Assembly: GCF_016862575.1 (NCBI RefSeq) | Contig: NZ_BONF01000027.1 | Span: 62,001 to 126,000 of the forward strand | Direction: 5' to 3' | Length of the DNA stretch: 64,000 nucleotides | DNA from: Catellatospora bangladeshensis | GTDB taxonomy: Bacteria; Actinomycetota; Actinomycetes; Mycobacteriales; Micromonosporaceae | In this document: piece after piece, positions 1 to 9,204 of the stretch | Layout of the letters: each line of letters starts with the position of its first letter | Position numbering within the stretch: the first letter of the stretch is position 1 | Position numbers and translations under genes: made by a program | The notes under the pieces: model-generated | Seen by the model: only the letters and a program-made list of their open reading frames with translations | What the model was told of the DNA's origin: nothing | The model's database searches: none

Positions 1-1887
1 GTGCTCGACCAGGCGATCATCGAGCTGGCCGAGGCGGTCGCGATCTCGCCGGAGCACGATCCGCGACGGCCTTTCTACCGGCTGCAGCTGGGCGTCGCGC
101 GGATGCTGCGATTCGAATCGAGAAAACGGATCACCGACCTGCAGGACGGCACCGCGGAGCTGGAGCGCGCGAGAACGGCGCTGGGCACCACCGCACACGC
201 GATGTGGACCATGACGAGCATGCCGCTGGCCCACGCGTACCGGCTCTCCGGGCGCAAGGCGCTGTCCCGGGACACCGCGCTCAGCGGTCTGCGTGGACAC
301 GCCTGGAGCGTGCTGCTCCAGTCGGACGCCCCGGCGGCCGCGGCGGCTGCCCGGCACGCCTCGGACGACGCCATCGACGTCGCGCGCTGGTGCGTCTCGG
401 ACGGCCGGCCGGACCTGGCGGCGCGGGCGCTCGACATGGGACGCGGCCTGATGCTGCATGCCGCGACGGAGCGGCGGGCCATCCCGGAGCGGCTGATCAA
501 ACTGGGCGAACCGGGTCTGGCCGAGCAGTGGCGCACCGCGGTCGCATTGAGCGGTGTGGAGGAGGCGCCGGCACAGCTGCGCCACCGGGTGATGAGCGTG
601 CTGGCCGGCATCCCGGTGGACGACGACGGGGCTGCGCTGGACAGCCCGGCCACGGGATCGGCCCGGTTGCTGGACGCGCCGGACGGGCCGGAGATCCACG
701 CGGCACTGCGCATGCTTGGGTTCGACGCCCTGGTCTACCTGGTGCCCGGTGACGGGAAGAACGGCATGGCGGTGATCGTGCCGGCGGAGGACCAGGCCAG
801 CACACTGCTGCTGCCCGAGCTGGACGACGTTCCCGCCGGGTTCCTGGCCGACGCCGCCCGGGAGCTGCCGGACGACCCGCGGCTCGGGCCGGACCGCGAC
901 CTGTCGGTGCGCGGACGGGCGAAGCTGGAAGACGTCTGCGACTGGGCCTGGCGGGTGGCGATCGGCCCGCTGCTGGAACGCGGGTTGCGGGCGCACCGGG
1001 CGCCGGCCGACGGCCCACCCCGGGTGGTGCTGATCCCGATGCGGGAGCTGTCGGCGGTGCCGTGGCATGCGGCGCGGCGGCAGGTGAACGGACGCTACCG
1101 CTACGCGTTGGAGCAGGCTGTCTTCTCGTACGCGCCGTCGGCACGGCTCATGTGCGACGCGGCTTGGGCGTCCGACGTCCCGCTCGACGACTCGGCGCTG
1201 GTGCTGGGCGATCCCGATGCCGGCGGCGCGGCCGACCTGCCCGCCGCCCGCGCGGAAGCGCTCGCGATACACGGCGCCTTCTACCGGCAGGGCGTGTACC
1301 TCGGCCGTACGGCGACGGGCGCCCCCGCAGCGGCGGGCGCGGGCACCCGGCGCGAGGTGCTGGACCGGCTGCTCGACGGTACGGCGGGATCGGTGCTGCA
1401 CCTGGCCTGCCACGGGGTGACCAGGCGGGCCGAGTACGAGCAGGTGGGCGCCGCGGGGGAGTCGTCGTATCTGGCGCTGGCCGGCGGCGACCGGCTGTCC
1501 GCGGAGGAACTCGTCGGGGCGCTCACCGCGCGGCCCGAGCGGCCCGTGGGACTCTCCGTGCTCGCGGCCTGCAACAGCGGCGTCCCCGGGCGCGGCCATG
1601 ACGAGGCGTTCAGCGTGGCGACGGCCCTGCTGGCGGGCGGCTCCCGGACGGTGGTCAGCACGCTGTGGAGCGTGCCCGACACGCCGACCTCGGCGCTGAT
1701 GTACATGTTCCACCACTACGTGCGGCGGGAGGGCTGCCGCCCGCTCGACGCGCTGCACCGCGCTCAGGTGTGGATGCTCACGCCCGACCGGCGGATCCCC
1801 GAGAAGATGCCGGAACCGTTGCGCCCCGCGAGCGGCCGGGAGCAGAGCATCGACGGCTGGGCGGGTTTCTTCCACACCGGGCGCTGA
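1..1887 (+). CDS. CHAT-domain protease with N-terminal helical repeats, 5' end probably outside the window
   Basis: The C-terminal third is a CHAT (caspase-like, clan CD) peptidase. The histidine motif HLACHG (His about 471) and the cysteine motif LAACNSG (Cys about 524) form the expected His/Cys dyad. The first 150 residues are Ala/Leu-rich paired helices of TPR type, the usual partner-sensing part of CHAT proteins. The frame is open from the first base, where a GTG lies, so the true start and more repeats probably lie upstream. It converges on the FHA gene and shares a terminator with it. CHAT proteins commonly act as effectors that cleave host or partner proteins when a linked ATPase or sensor fires. 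That role is inferred here from context, and the substrate is unknown. Confidence 0.85.
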   Translation: MLDQAIIELAEAVAISPEHDPRRPFYRLQLGVARMLRFESRKRITDLQDGTAELERARTALGTTAHAMWTMTSMPLAHAYRLSGRKALSRDTALSGLRGHAWSVLLQSDAPAAAAAARHASDDAIDVARWCVSDGRPDLAARALDMGRGLMLHAATERRAIPERLIKLGEPGLAEQWRTAVALSGVEEAPAQLRHRVMSVLAGIPVDDDGAALDSPATGSARLLDAPDGPEIHAALRMLGFDALVYLVPGDGKNGMAVIVPAEDQASTLLLPELDDVPAGFLADAARELPDDPRLGPDRDLSVRGRAKLEDVCDWAWRVAIGPLLERGLRAHRAPADGPPRVVLIPMRELSAVPWHAARRQVNGRYRYALEQAVFSYAPSARLMCDAAWASDVPLDDSALVLGDPDAGGAADLPAARAEALAIHGAFYRQGVYLGRTATGAPAAAGAGTRREVLDRLLDGTAGSVLHLACHGVTRRAEYEQVGAAGESSYLALAGGDRLSAEELVGALTARPERPVGLSVLAACNSGVPGRGHDEAFSVATALLAGGSRTVVSTLWSVPDTPTSALMYMFHHYVRREGCRPLDALHRAQVWMLTPDRRIPEKMPEPLRPASGREQSIDGWAGFFHTGR

Positions 1888-1895
1888 TCGGGCAA

Positions 1896-1929
1896 GCCCC
1901 GCCGACGACGGTCACGTCGTCGGCGGGGC
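1896..1929. terminator. Bidirectional terminator hairpin
   Basis: A perfect 15-bp stem (GCCCCGCCGACGACG and its complement) closes a 4-nt loop. It lies 8 nt after the CHAT stop and 7 nt after the convergent FHA stop. No clear T-tract follows, as is normal in high-GC actinomycetes. Confidence 0.75.
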
Positions 1930-1936
1930 GCGCCCG

Positions 1937-2458
1937 TCACGGCCAGATCCGCACCGTCCCACGCAGGTCACGCGCCAGCCGCACCTGGTATTGAGCGTGC
2001 AGCCGGTACACCCCGGTGATCTCCTCGTCATTGACGAAGGTGCCGTTGGCCTTGCCCGGTACGGGCTCGATGGTGACGGTCCCGTCGGGTTCGGCGCGCA
2101 GGATCGCGTGCTGGCGGTGCACGTTCGGTGTGCTCGCGAAGACCTGGTGGTCAGGGGTTTCGTCGTCGCGGCCGAGCATCCGCACCTCGCCCGGCCAGAT
2201 CTCCACACTCCCAGCGGCCCCGAAATCGATCGAGGCCAGCGGGGTGGTGAGGCTCTTGCCGCAGCTCACGCAGTCGGCGGCGGTGGCGTCGAACTCCTCC
2301 CGCCCGCAGCTCCAGCACTCGCGGGCGGCTGCCCCGCCTGCAGGCTCGGCCTCGGGGTCGTGCGGCCGGGCAGGCAGGTTGCACGGGCCGGGGCACGTAC
2401 GTGTGGGCAGCAACGGGGTGACGTGGCCGTTCGCACACCTCATCAGCGCCCGGGTCAC
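1937..2458 (-). CDS. Zinc-ribbon and FHA-domain phosphothreonine-binding protein
   Basis: 173 aa. Residues about 8-75 hold CxnC pairs (CANGH, CPGPC, CWSCG, CVSCG), a likely pair of small zinc ribbons. Residues about 85-165 are an FHA domain with the canonical GRD, HRQHA and NGTFVND signatures. FHA domains bind phosphothreonine, typically pTxxD or pTxxI. The GTG start overlaps the stop of the AAA+ gene as GTGA, so it is the last cistron of the kinase operon. The likely job is to read marks placed by the operon's kinase and dock partners. That is inference, although the kinase's own N-terminus carries two matching TxxD motifs. Confidence 0.88.
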   Translation of the reverse strand: MTRALMRCANGHVTPLLPTRTCPGPCNLPARPHDPEAEPAGGAAARECWSCGREEFDATAADCVSCGKSLTTPLASIDFGAAGSVEIWPGEVRMLGRDDETPDHQVFASTPNVHRQHAILRAEPDGTVTIEPVPGKANGTFVNDEEITGVYRLHAQYQVRLARDLRGTVRIWP

Positions 2459-4503
2459 CGGACCACCTCGCCGACCAGCACCTCAGGGCCCGCTTCCGGT
2501 TGAGCTGGCACGATCGCGGTGGCGGCCGGCGGCTCGTCGCCGGCCCGCCGCTCGGTGATGTCGAGGTCGACCCGGCCGGTGGTCGTGTCGGTGCGGATGG
2601 AGCGCACGTCGAGGTGGACGCCCGGCGCGATGTCCCGGTCGAACAGGTGCCGGGCCAGCGGATTGATGAAGCGGCTCTCCAGCTGGTTGCCGATGCCCCG
2701 CCCGCCGTTGTCCAGATCGGCGGTGCAGAGCGTACGCAGCACCTCGGCGGCGTCCGCCGACAGGTCGACCTGCATGCGGTGCTCGGCGCGCAGCCGTTGC
2801 CGGATGTTGCCGAGCTGCAGCGCGAAGACCTCGTCGGCCACCTCCGGCGAGATGAAGTCGAACACCACGATGTTGTCGCCGAGCCGGTTCAGCAGTTCGG
2901 GACGTCCCAGCACGCTGATGAAGTGGTGCTTGACCGTCTCCCGCACCTCCCGCTCCAGCTCCCGGTAGGACAGCTCGCCGGGACGGATCTTCTGGGTGCG
3001 CTCGTGGGTCTGCTGGTCCTCGTCGATGATGCCGAGATTCGAGGTGAAGATCAGGACGCACTCGGTGAAGTGAGTGGTCAGGCCCTGGCCGTCGGTGAGC
3101 CGGCCGTCCTCCAGGATCTGCAGGAACTTGTCCAGGACCCGATGGTGCGCCTTCTCGATCTCGTCGAACAGCACGACCCGGAACGGCTGCCGGCGCACCG
3201 CCCCGGTCAGCTCGCCACCCGCCTCGAAACCGACGTACCCCGGCGGCGCGCCGATCAGCCGGTGGTCCGAGTGCTCGGCGGCGAACTCGCTCATGTCGAA
3301 CCGCAGGTAGGCATCGGCGTCACCGAACAGCACCTCGGCCACGCTCTTGGCCAGCTCGGTCTTGCCGACACCGGTCGGTCCCGCGAAGAACAGCACACCC
3401 CGTGGGCGGTGCGCAGAGCTCGACGCCTGCGCGCCGGACAGCCCGAGCGCGGCTCGCTTGAGGATGTCCAGCGTCTTCAGCACCGCCTGGTCCTGGCCCA
3501 GCACCTTCCGCGGGATCTCGGCTTCGCCGAGCTGGATCTGGCCGCGGATGCTGGCGCGCCGCCACGGGTTGTCGTCGATGCCCAGCTTGTAGATCCGGAC
3601 CGCGTCGCCGATCTCGTCGAGCCGCAGCCCCCGGTCGTGCGCCAGGCGGCTCGTCTCGCGGATGCCGAGCACGGTCATCCCGTCGGTGCGGCGCGCGAAC
3701 CCGTCGATCAGCTGCGCCAGCTCCTCGCCGGACGTCTCCGGCGCCATGGGGATGCCGGCGCCGTAGATGCGCGCCGCGGCACGCCGCTCGTCGAGGCCGG
3801 GCATCGGCACCGCGATCGTCCGGATGCGCTCGATGCCCGCGGTCAGCCAGGCGGGCAGGTCGCGCTCGCCCTCCACGAGCCAGATCACCGGGTTGAACAC
3901 CCCTGCCGGGTGCGCCGGAGAGTGGCCGCGCGGTTCCGCCGTGAGCGCTATCTGCTGGCAGAACAGGAAGAAGTCCCGCTCGGCCTCGTCCAGCTGCGCC
4001 ATCGACCGGGGTATGCGCGCGGCGTACCCGATGACGAAAGCGGCCTTGACCCCCTCCGGCCGCGGCGGCTCGGGCGGTGCCGCCTGCTGCGGCACGCCGG
4101 GAGCCGGCGCCTGTCCCGGCACCGGCGGCGGCGGGGCCGCCGTCGGCGGCGCGGGGGTGCCCACCAGCCGCGACAGGTGGGTGCGCAGCTCCATGAGGGT
4201 GGGCTGGCTGCCCAGCACCCGCCGGCCGAGCAGGCGGGTGGCCGCCTCGGCCGAGGCGCGGTCCCGCGGCGGGTACTCGGAGATGCCGTGCACCGGGTCG
4301 TAGTAGACCATGGCCTCGTACCCGGCCGACTGCAGCGCGATCCACAGCAGTTCGCGCAGGTCCACCGGGTAGCGCTGATCCGGCGCCTCCGGCGAGGGCA
4401 CCAGGTACTGGTCGTGGATGTTGCCGTGCAGCACGTACTGCGCGTGCACCGACAGGGTGCCCTCGAGTTCCCGGACGAACGCCGGCAGGCCGCTCGTGCT
4501 CAC
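2455..4503 (-). CDS. ClpB/ClpA-like AAA+ ATPase with degenerate N-terminal module
   Basis: 682 aa. Residues about 330-600 are a ClpB D2-like AAA+ module: Walker A GPTGVGKT (375-382), pore loop GYVG (422-425), Walker B VVLFDEIE (443-450) and sensor-1 region LIFTSN. The C-terminal part resembles the Clp D2-small domain. Residues 1-310 look like an AAA fold (VIWLVEGERD as a Walker B-like strand) but show no Walker A, with a proline-rich linker at 116-150. The GTG start at 4503 overlaps the upstream stop as GTGA. A longer open frame upstream of it is overlap with the neighbouring gene. It probably unfolds or remodels a partner using ATP. Its substrate is unknown, and no ClpP-type peptidase lies nearby except the CHAT protein. 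Confidence 0.85.
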   Translation of the reverse strand: MSTSGLPAFVRELEGTLSVHAQYVLHGNIHDQYLVPSPEAPDQRYPVDLRELLWIALQSAGYEAMVYYDPVHGISEYPPRDRASAEAATRLLGRRVLGSQPTLMELRTHLSRLVGTPAPPTAAPPPPVPGQAPAPGVPQQAAPPEPPRPEGVKAAFVIGYAARIPRSMAQLDEAERDFFLFCQQIALTAEPRGHSPAHPAGVFNPVIWLVEGERDLPAWLTAGIERIRTIAVPMPGLDERRAAARIYGAGIPMAPETSGEELAQLIDGFARRTDGMTVLGIRETSRLAHDRGLRLDEIGDAVRIYKLGIDDNPWRRASIRGQIQLGEAEIPRKVLGQDQAVLKTLDILKRAALGLSGAQASSSAHRPRGVLFFAGPTGVGKTELAKSVAEVLFGDADAYLRFDMSEFAAEHSDHRLIGAPPGYVGFEAGGELTGAVRRQPFRVVLFDEIEKAHHRVLDKFLQILEDGRLTDGQGLTTHFTECVLIFTSNLGIIDEDQQTHERTQKIRPGELSYRELEREVRETVKHHFISVLGRPELLNRLGDNIVVFDFISPEVADEVFALQLGNIRQRLRAEHRMQVDLSADAAEVLRTLCTADLDNGGRGIGNQLESRFINPLARHLFDRDIAPGVHLDVRSIRTDTTTGRVDLDITERRAGDEPPAATAIVPAQPEAGPEVLVGEVVR

Positions 4504-5879
4504 TTGATCACCTTGTAGTCCGGCGTCGTGCTGGTCTGCCCGGGTGCTTCGATGAGGCCGGTCGGCGCGTCGACGACCTCGTGGCGGAGGTCCAGCCGCA
4601 CCGGCCGCCCGCCGAGCTCGCCGTTGGCCTGAAGCTGGGCGAAGACGCCGTTGACGACCTCGGCGAAATCGGCGCAGTTCGCCCGCTCCTGCTGCTGCGA
4701 CTGGACTCCGGCGGCCGAGCGGGTCCGCCACAGCCGGCTGTCCACGTGGTCGGCGCTCAGCTCGATGCGTCCGAGGTGGTGCCGGTTCCAGCCGGGACGG
4801 TGCACGGTCAGGCCGACCCGGCCCGACACGGTCTCGATGCGCACCTCACAGCGCGCCTGCTCCAGTCCCGCGGCCACCAGGTCGCGCAGATGCCGGCAGC
4901 GGGCGATCTCCTCGGCGCGGACCATGGCGGCCTCCGCCTCCCGCCGGTCCTGCTCGGTGAGCGCGCGCTCGCCGCGCAGCACCAGTTCCAGCCGGTTCAC
5001 CAGCGCGGCAGTCGGCGGCTCGACGCCGAGCTCCGGCCCGATGAGCGGCTGGCGCAGCGCCTGCAACCAGAAGGACGCCTTCCGGCGGGCCACCGCCCGG
5101 GGATTGACCTCACGTTCGATGCACAGTTTCAGATCGTTGAGGCGGGCCTCGGCCATGTCCAGGGAATCCGTCGCCACCCGGGCGGCCAGCCGCAGCACCT
5201 CGTGCTGGTCGTCCTCCAGCCGGTCCGGGTCGACGCTCGCCAGGAGGTCGTCGAGCTCCGGCTGGATGTCCAGGGCGAAGTCGATGCCATCGTCGGCCAC
5301 ACCCGGCTGGCGGATCACGACCGTTGGCGTCATTCCCGCCAGCAGTTCCGCGCGCCGCTGCTCGATGAGCTCGGCCGCGCTCAGCACCGGGTCGCCCGCG
5401 GGCAGGGCCGCGGCCATGGCGTCCCGCGCGCCGGCCGAGAAACGGGCTTCCAGCGCCTGGCGTGCGACGCGCAGCCGGGCACGGGCGTCCTTGACCCATA
5501 CCTCGGCGGTGCAGAGGTCCACCCCGGTGAGGTCGAGCTGCTCCGGCAGGTCCAGCACCGGTCCCGGGGAGCGTCCGGCCGCCGCGGCCAGCAGCGCGAT
5601 CTCGGCGTTCAGGCCGGTGACCTCGCCCGCGGCCAGCTCCCAGAGCCGCCCCATGATCTCGGCCGTGGCCTGCGCCTCGCCCTGCGCCTCCAGCTCGGCG
5701 CCCAGCCGGGCGACGGCGTCGGCGCCCTTCGCGACGCCGGCGGCCGCGGCCCGCACGACGAGCAGGGCCGCCGCGCCGACGGTCGCGGCGATCGCCGCCA
5801 TCACGAGCACGGCTCCCGCCAGCGCGACCGCGGGAATGATGAACAGGAGGACGCCGAGGCCCGCCCCGCCGCCGCTCAT
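4500..5879 (-). CDS. Membrane-anchored coiled-coil protein of unknown function
   Basis: 459 aa. I do not recognise a family. Residues about 8-45 are strongly hydrophobic (one long or two short membrane helices). A charged helical, probably coiled-coil region follows to about residue 330, then a compact C-terminal domain (about 345-430) and a polar tail with a TTPD motif. The start ATG overlaps the kinase stop as ATGA and the stop overlaps the AAA+ start as GTGA, so production is probably translationally coupled. By position it may tether the cytosolic AAA+ protein to the membrane next to the kinase. That is inference. The extended open frame to 6452 is a shadow of the kinase gene. Confidence 0.75.
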   Translation of the reverse strand: MSGGGAGLGVLLFIIPAVALAGAVLVMAAIAATVGAAALLVVRAAAAGVAKGADAVARLGAELEAQGEAQATAEIMGRLWELAAGEVTGLNAEIALLAAAAGRSPGPVLDLPEQLDLTGVDLCTAEVWVKDARARLRVARQALEARFSAGARDAMAAALPAGDPVLSAAELIEQRRAELLAGMTPTVVIRQPGVADDGIDFALDIQPELDDLLASVDPDRLEDDQHEVLRLAARVATDSLDMAEARLNDLKLCIEREVNPRAVARRKASFWLQALRQPLIGPELGVEPPTAALVNRLELVLRGERALTEQDRREAEAAMVRAEEIARCRHLRDLVAAGLEQARCEVRIETVSGRVGLTVHRPGWNRHHLGRIELSADHVDSRLWRTRSAAGVQSQQQERANCADFAEVVNGVFAQLQANGELGGRPVRLDLRHEVVDAPTGLIEAPGQTSTTPDYKVIK

Positions 5880-8350
5880 GCCGCCACCTCCGCCCGATCC
5901 AGGTGGGCCATACCGTCCGCGTTGTCGTTCATCCGGTCCTCCTCGCGCTCGTACTCGGCCAATCTGAGTTCGTGCTGCATCGCCCTGCGGTCCGCCTGCC
6001 AGCGCCGGAGCCGGACCGGCGCCCACGCCAGCAGGCCCAGGGCGGTCACCAGCGGGATCGCCATCGGCACGTACACCGTCACCGCGGCGGTGAGGGCGAG
6101 CGCCAGCACGACGATGCCGAGTGACCACATCTCGCGACCGCGCACCCGGCGCGCCACCCGTCCGAGATGGACGATGCTCTGGTGCAGCAGGGAGTAGCGC
6201 GGCCAGTACAGGCCTCCCATGAACGACGCCAGCACGAGTTCCAGCGTCAAGACGAGACTGACGGACAACCCCGTGACGATCCAGGCACGCTGCATCGCCG
6301 CGAGATCGGCGACTTCGGCGATCTCGCTGAGGCCCAGCAGCATGACCCATACCGCCGCGGCGGCCCCCGCGCCGGCGCCCGCCCAGGCCCGGGCGGTATG
6401 CCGCTCCAGGCGCTCGACCTGCGCGCGCATCTCCCCGTGCTCGAGCAGCCACCGCCGTCGCGAGCGGGCCTGCTGCTCCTCGGCGGCCTCACGGAGCAGG
6501 AGCGGTCCCACGAACGGCACCAGGACACATGCCACGGCGAGTTCGACCGCGGCGGCGCCCGGCCGCCGCAGCCGGTCGAACCACGGCAGCCGGCCGGACA
6601 CCTCGGCGCCGAGCCGGCGTTCGGCGTCGGCCAGCCCGGCATGGAGCCGGCCGCGCAGCAACGGCAGGGTATCCGCGCGGCAGGCGGCGATCCAGAGCGT
6701 GGCCGCGAGCCGGTCCCGCTCGGCCCTGCCCGCCATGAACTCCCGCGCCCCGGCGTCGTCGATGTTCGCGACCGCGACGGCCCAGTCGTCGGCGTGGCGC
6801 CGCCAGGCCTCGTCGATGCCGTCGAGCCCGATCAAACCCTCGTCCGCGTCACGTGTCGGCAGCAGCCGCAGCAGGCGGTGGTGCCACAGCTCGCCCAGGA
6901 TCGAGTCCACGGTGCTCTGCGGAGCCCGCCAGGCGTCATAGGCGAACGCGACGACCCCGCGCACGGTCAGGTTGGTGTCACGGTAGACGGGGCGGCCGCC
7001 CGGGTCGAGGTAACGCAGTAGCCGCAGCAGTGCGACGTCGGCCGGTCCGGGCCGGCGCCGCAGCAGGCCGCGGACGGCATCCCGCTCGGGCGAGGGCTCG
7101 TCGAGCCGGTTGATCCAGTCGGCGAGCTCCCGGGCGGGCCGTCCGCGTTTGCCGAAGAGCAGGTTCGCGGTGAACGTCCAGTTGGCCGCCATCTCCACCG
7201 CGAGCAGAGCCTTGTCGGTGTAGGGACGGCCCTGGAACAGGTAGGACGGCAGGTCCGGCGCCGGCGGCGCGGGGGACGGCGATGCCGCGCCGCGTACCTC
7301 CGGGTCCTCCCCGTCCGCCCAGGCCAGCACCTGCCGCGCCGACCAGCGCAGCCTGGAGTTGCTGTTGAGCAGCCCGCGGCAGAGCAGCAGGACGCGGGGG
7401 TCGGCGACCTTCGACAGGTCGAGCGGACCCCGGGCGAGGTGGAGGAAGATCGACTCGTCGCGCATGCCGTCGAAGGGATGCGTGCCCAGGTGCAGCTCGA
7501 GCGCCGACATGCCCAGGGCCCACCAGTCCGAGGCCGGCGACACCTCCAGAGCGCGGGACGCGTACTCGGGCGGCACGTAGCGGGTGGTGCCGGAGGTCGT
7601 GACGCTGCGGGTGCGCGCTCCGGGGACGTGCATGCTGATGCCGAAGTCGCCCAGGGCCGTCTCCAGCGGCTGCCCGCCACCGGGATCGTTGCGGCGCACC
7701 AGCATGTTGGCCGGCTTCACGTCCCGGTGCACGATGCGGTGCGCGTGCATCTGCTGCAGCGCCAGCGCCGTCTGGCGCACGATCGCCGTGATCTCCTCGG
7801 TGCTGAGCGCCCCGCGCTCCCGCCCGGCCGCCAGCTCGGCAACCGAACGGCTGGGCAGGTGCTCCATCAGCTCGTAATCGAAGCCGTTCAGCCGGCCCGC
7901 CTCGTAGACCCGGACCAGGTGCGGGTTGCCCTCGTGCCCACCGTGGTCGGCCAGATAGGCCAGAACCTCAGCCGACGGGCCTTTTCCCGGCTCGTAGATC
8001 TTCAGCACCGCGTGCCCGTGCGCGGCGTGGTGCACCAGGAACAGCCGTGCCTGCCCACCACGCCGTAGCTCGTCGACCGGCTCGAACCGGTCCCGGAAAG
8101 CCGCCGGCATGCCGGGTGCGCTCCACTCGGCCAGCTGCGGATCCTCACCCCGGCCCGGGTCGATCACCGTCGCCGGCACACCGCCGTCGCCCCCGTCGTC
8201 ACCCGGTCCGCCATGCCCGGCGCCTGCCGCGCGCGGTCCGTCAGTACCCGGCGGCGGCATCTCCCGTCCGGGATCGATGCTCGTCGCGGGTGGAGGCGGC
8301 ACACGACCGCCCTCGCCGTGCGGGTCCGACCCGCCGGTGTCGGCACTCAT
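5876..8350 (-). CDS. Transmembrane Ser/Thr protein kinase (Hanks type)
   Basis: 824 aa. The kinase domain spans about residues 85-340: VLK lysine at 117, catalytic HRDVKPAN (Asp 210), DFG at 235-237 and a PPEY motif at 260-263. The glycine loop is weak (LRRGGQARLF). The N-terminal 80 residues are Pro/Gly-rich and disordered and contain two copies of PATxIDPGR (about 21-29 and 59-67). Each gives a TxxD motif that an FHA domain could read once phosphorylated. The C-terminal half has at least four membrane helices (about residues 610-780) and no PASTA repeats. ATG at 8350 follows a GGGAAGG ribosome site at good spacing. It is the first gene of the four-gene minus-strand operon and probably its input kinase. 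Confidence 0.92.
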   Translation of the reverse strand: MSADTGGSDPHGEGGRVPPPPATSIDPGREMPPPGTDGPRAAGAGHGGPGDDGGDGGVPATVIDPGRGEDPQLAEWSAPGMPAAFRDRFEPVDELRRGGQARLFLVHHAAHGHAVLKIYEPGKGPSAEVLAYLADHGGHEGNPHLVRVYEAGRLNGFDYELMEHLPSRSVAELAAGRERGALSTEEITAIVRQTALALQQMHAHRIVHRDVKPANMLVRRNDPGGGQPLETALGDFGISMHVPGARTRSVTTSGTTRYVPPEYASRALEVSPASDWWALGMSALELHLGTHPFDGMRDESIFLHLARGPLDLSKVADPRVLLLCRGLLNSNSRLRWSARQVLAWADGEDPEVRGAASPSPAPPAPDLPSYLFQGRPYTDKALLAVEMAANWTFTANLLFGKRGRPARELADWINRLDEPSPERDAVRGLLRRRPGPADVALLRLLRYLDPGGRPVYRDTNLTVRGVVAFAYDAWRAPQSTVDSILGELWHHRLLRLLPTRDADEGLIGLDGIDEAWRRHADDWAVAVANIDDAGAREFMAGRAERDRLAATLWIAACRADTLPLLRGRLHAGLADAERRLGAEVSGRLPWFDRLRRPGAAAVELAVACVLVPFVGPLLLREAAEEQQARSRRRWLLEHGEMRAQVERLERHTARAWAGAGAGAAAAVWVMLLGLSEIAEVADLAAMQRAWIVTGLSVSLVLTLELVLASFMGGLYWPRYSLLHQSIVHLGRVARRVRGREMWSLGIVVLALALTAAVTVYVPMAIPLVTALGLLAWAPVRLRRWQADRRAMQHELRLAEYEREEDRMNDNADGMAHLDRAEVAA

Positions 8351-8571
8351 CTGCCTTCCCTTCTCCCGCTGAGAGGGCGGGGCCTCACTCGAGGACGTGG
8401 TTAGGAGCGATCAGGAATGGACCTGAGAAACACCCTTCGTTCGCCGCCCGGCCGGGGCTCCGGCGATGGCGATCCGGCTTCGCCGGCACGCTGTTATCTG
8501 GCGGACAGTGCGCGTCCGTGCCCCCCGGCCGAGCCGCACGGCGCGCGCCGCGCACGGCGGGGTGCGCGGCG
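8351..8571. promoter_or_regulatory. Divergent promoter region of the kinase and vWA operons
   Basis: This 221-bp gap separates two divergent operons and must hold promoters for both. On the minus side only the kinase ribosome site is clear. No confident -35/-10 pair was recognised. A CGGCTTCGCCG mini-hairpin near 8480 is visible. Confidence 0.45.
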
Positions 8572-9204
8572 ATGACCGCGAGGGAGCGCAGAGGACAGCG
8601 TGAGCGCCTGTCCGCATTGGAGCGCCTGAGCTCCCGCTACCACGGCCGGGCCGACGGCAGCCGCTGGGCGCGTCGGCAGGGCGGGGCGACGGCCGAGGCG
8701 GGAGTGCCGCTGTGGACCGCGTACATCGGCATGCTGCAGCGGCGTGCCGCGCGCTCGTCGCACCTGCTGGTGCGCCGCCTCCGCCAGCACAACGCCAGGG
8801 AGCTGCGGCTGCTGACCGGAGCCGCGTTGCGGGTGATCCAGGAGCACGAGCGGCACGGCGAGCCGCGGCTGGCCACATCGGGGCGGTTCATCGAGGCGGT
8901 GACCGCGTGGAAAGGCGAGTATGCCCGGCATCGGCGCCTGGCGGAGGCGTCGGCCCAGCACTACAACCAGTTGATCAACTTTTATTGGATCCACTTCCTG
9001 CGCGCCGCGGGTATCTCGCCGGCCTTCTCGTCGCGGACCGGTCCCCGCCCGGAGGCGACCGACGTCGACCCGATCTGGTCGAAGCAGGATCCCTTCGCGC
9101 TGCTGTCCGATCTGGACGCGGGGGATGTCGCCGAGGCCGGCGCCACCGGGGCGGAATGGATCATCCGACGGGCACTGGAGATCGTGGAGGGACGTGCGGT
9201 ATGA
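8572..9204 (+). CDS. Conserved-looking hypothetical protein, first gene of vWA/radical SAM operon
   Basis: 210 aa, family not recognised. It is rich in Arg and Ala and mostly helical. A central aromatic stretch (HYNQLINFYWIHFLRAAG, about residues 133-150) is the only hydrophobic patch, and there is no signal peptide. The C-terminus is acidic. ATG at 8572 was chosen because the frame upstream is low-quality coding and overlaps the divergent promoter. Its stop overlaps the next start as ATGA. It is probably a cytosolic accessory subunit of the locus, by position only. Confidence 0.7.
   Translation: MTARERRGQRERLSALERLSSRYHGRADGSRWARRQGGATAEAGVPLWTAYIGMLQRRAARSSHLLVRRLRQHNARELRLLTGAALRVIQEHERHGEPRLATSGRFIEAVTAWKGEYARHRRLAEASAQHYNQLINFYWIHFLRAAGISPAFSSRTGPRPEATDVDPIWSKQDPFALLSDLDAGDVAEAGATGAEWIIRRALEIVEGRAV

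Noticed and set aside
2455-4731. Longer AAA+ protein starting at 4731
   Set aside because: The extra 76 residues are Arg-rich and overlap the upstream gene. GTG 4503 with a GTGA overlap fits the operon pattern.
1937-8350. FHA protein, Clp-type ATPase and Ser/Thr kinase as a type VI secretion system (Fha/ClpV/PpkA)
   Set aside because: No Tss sheath, tube, baseplate or VgrG genes are present, and the ATPase lacks the double-ring ClpV layout.
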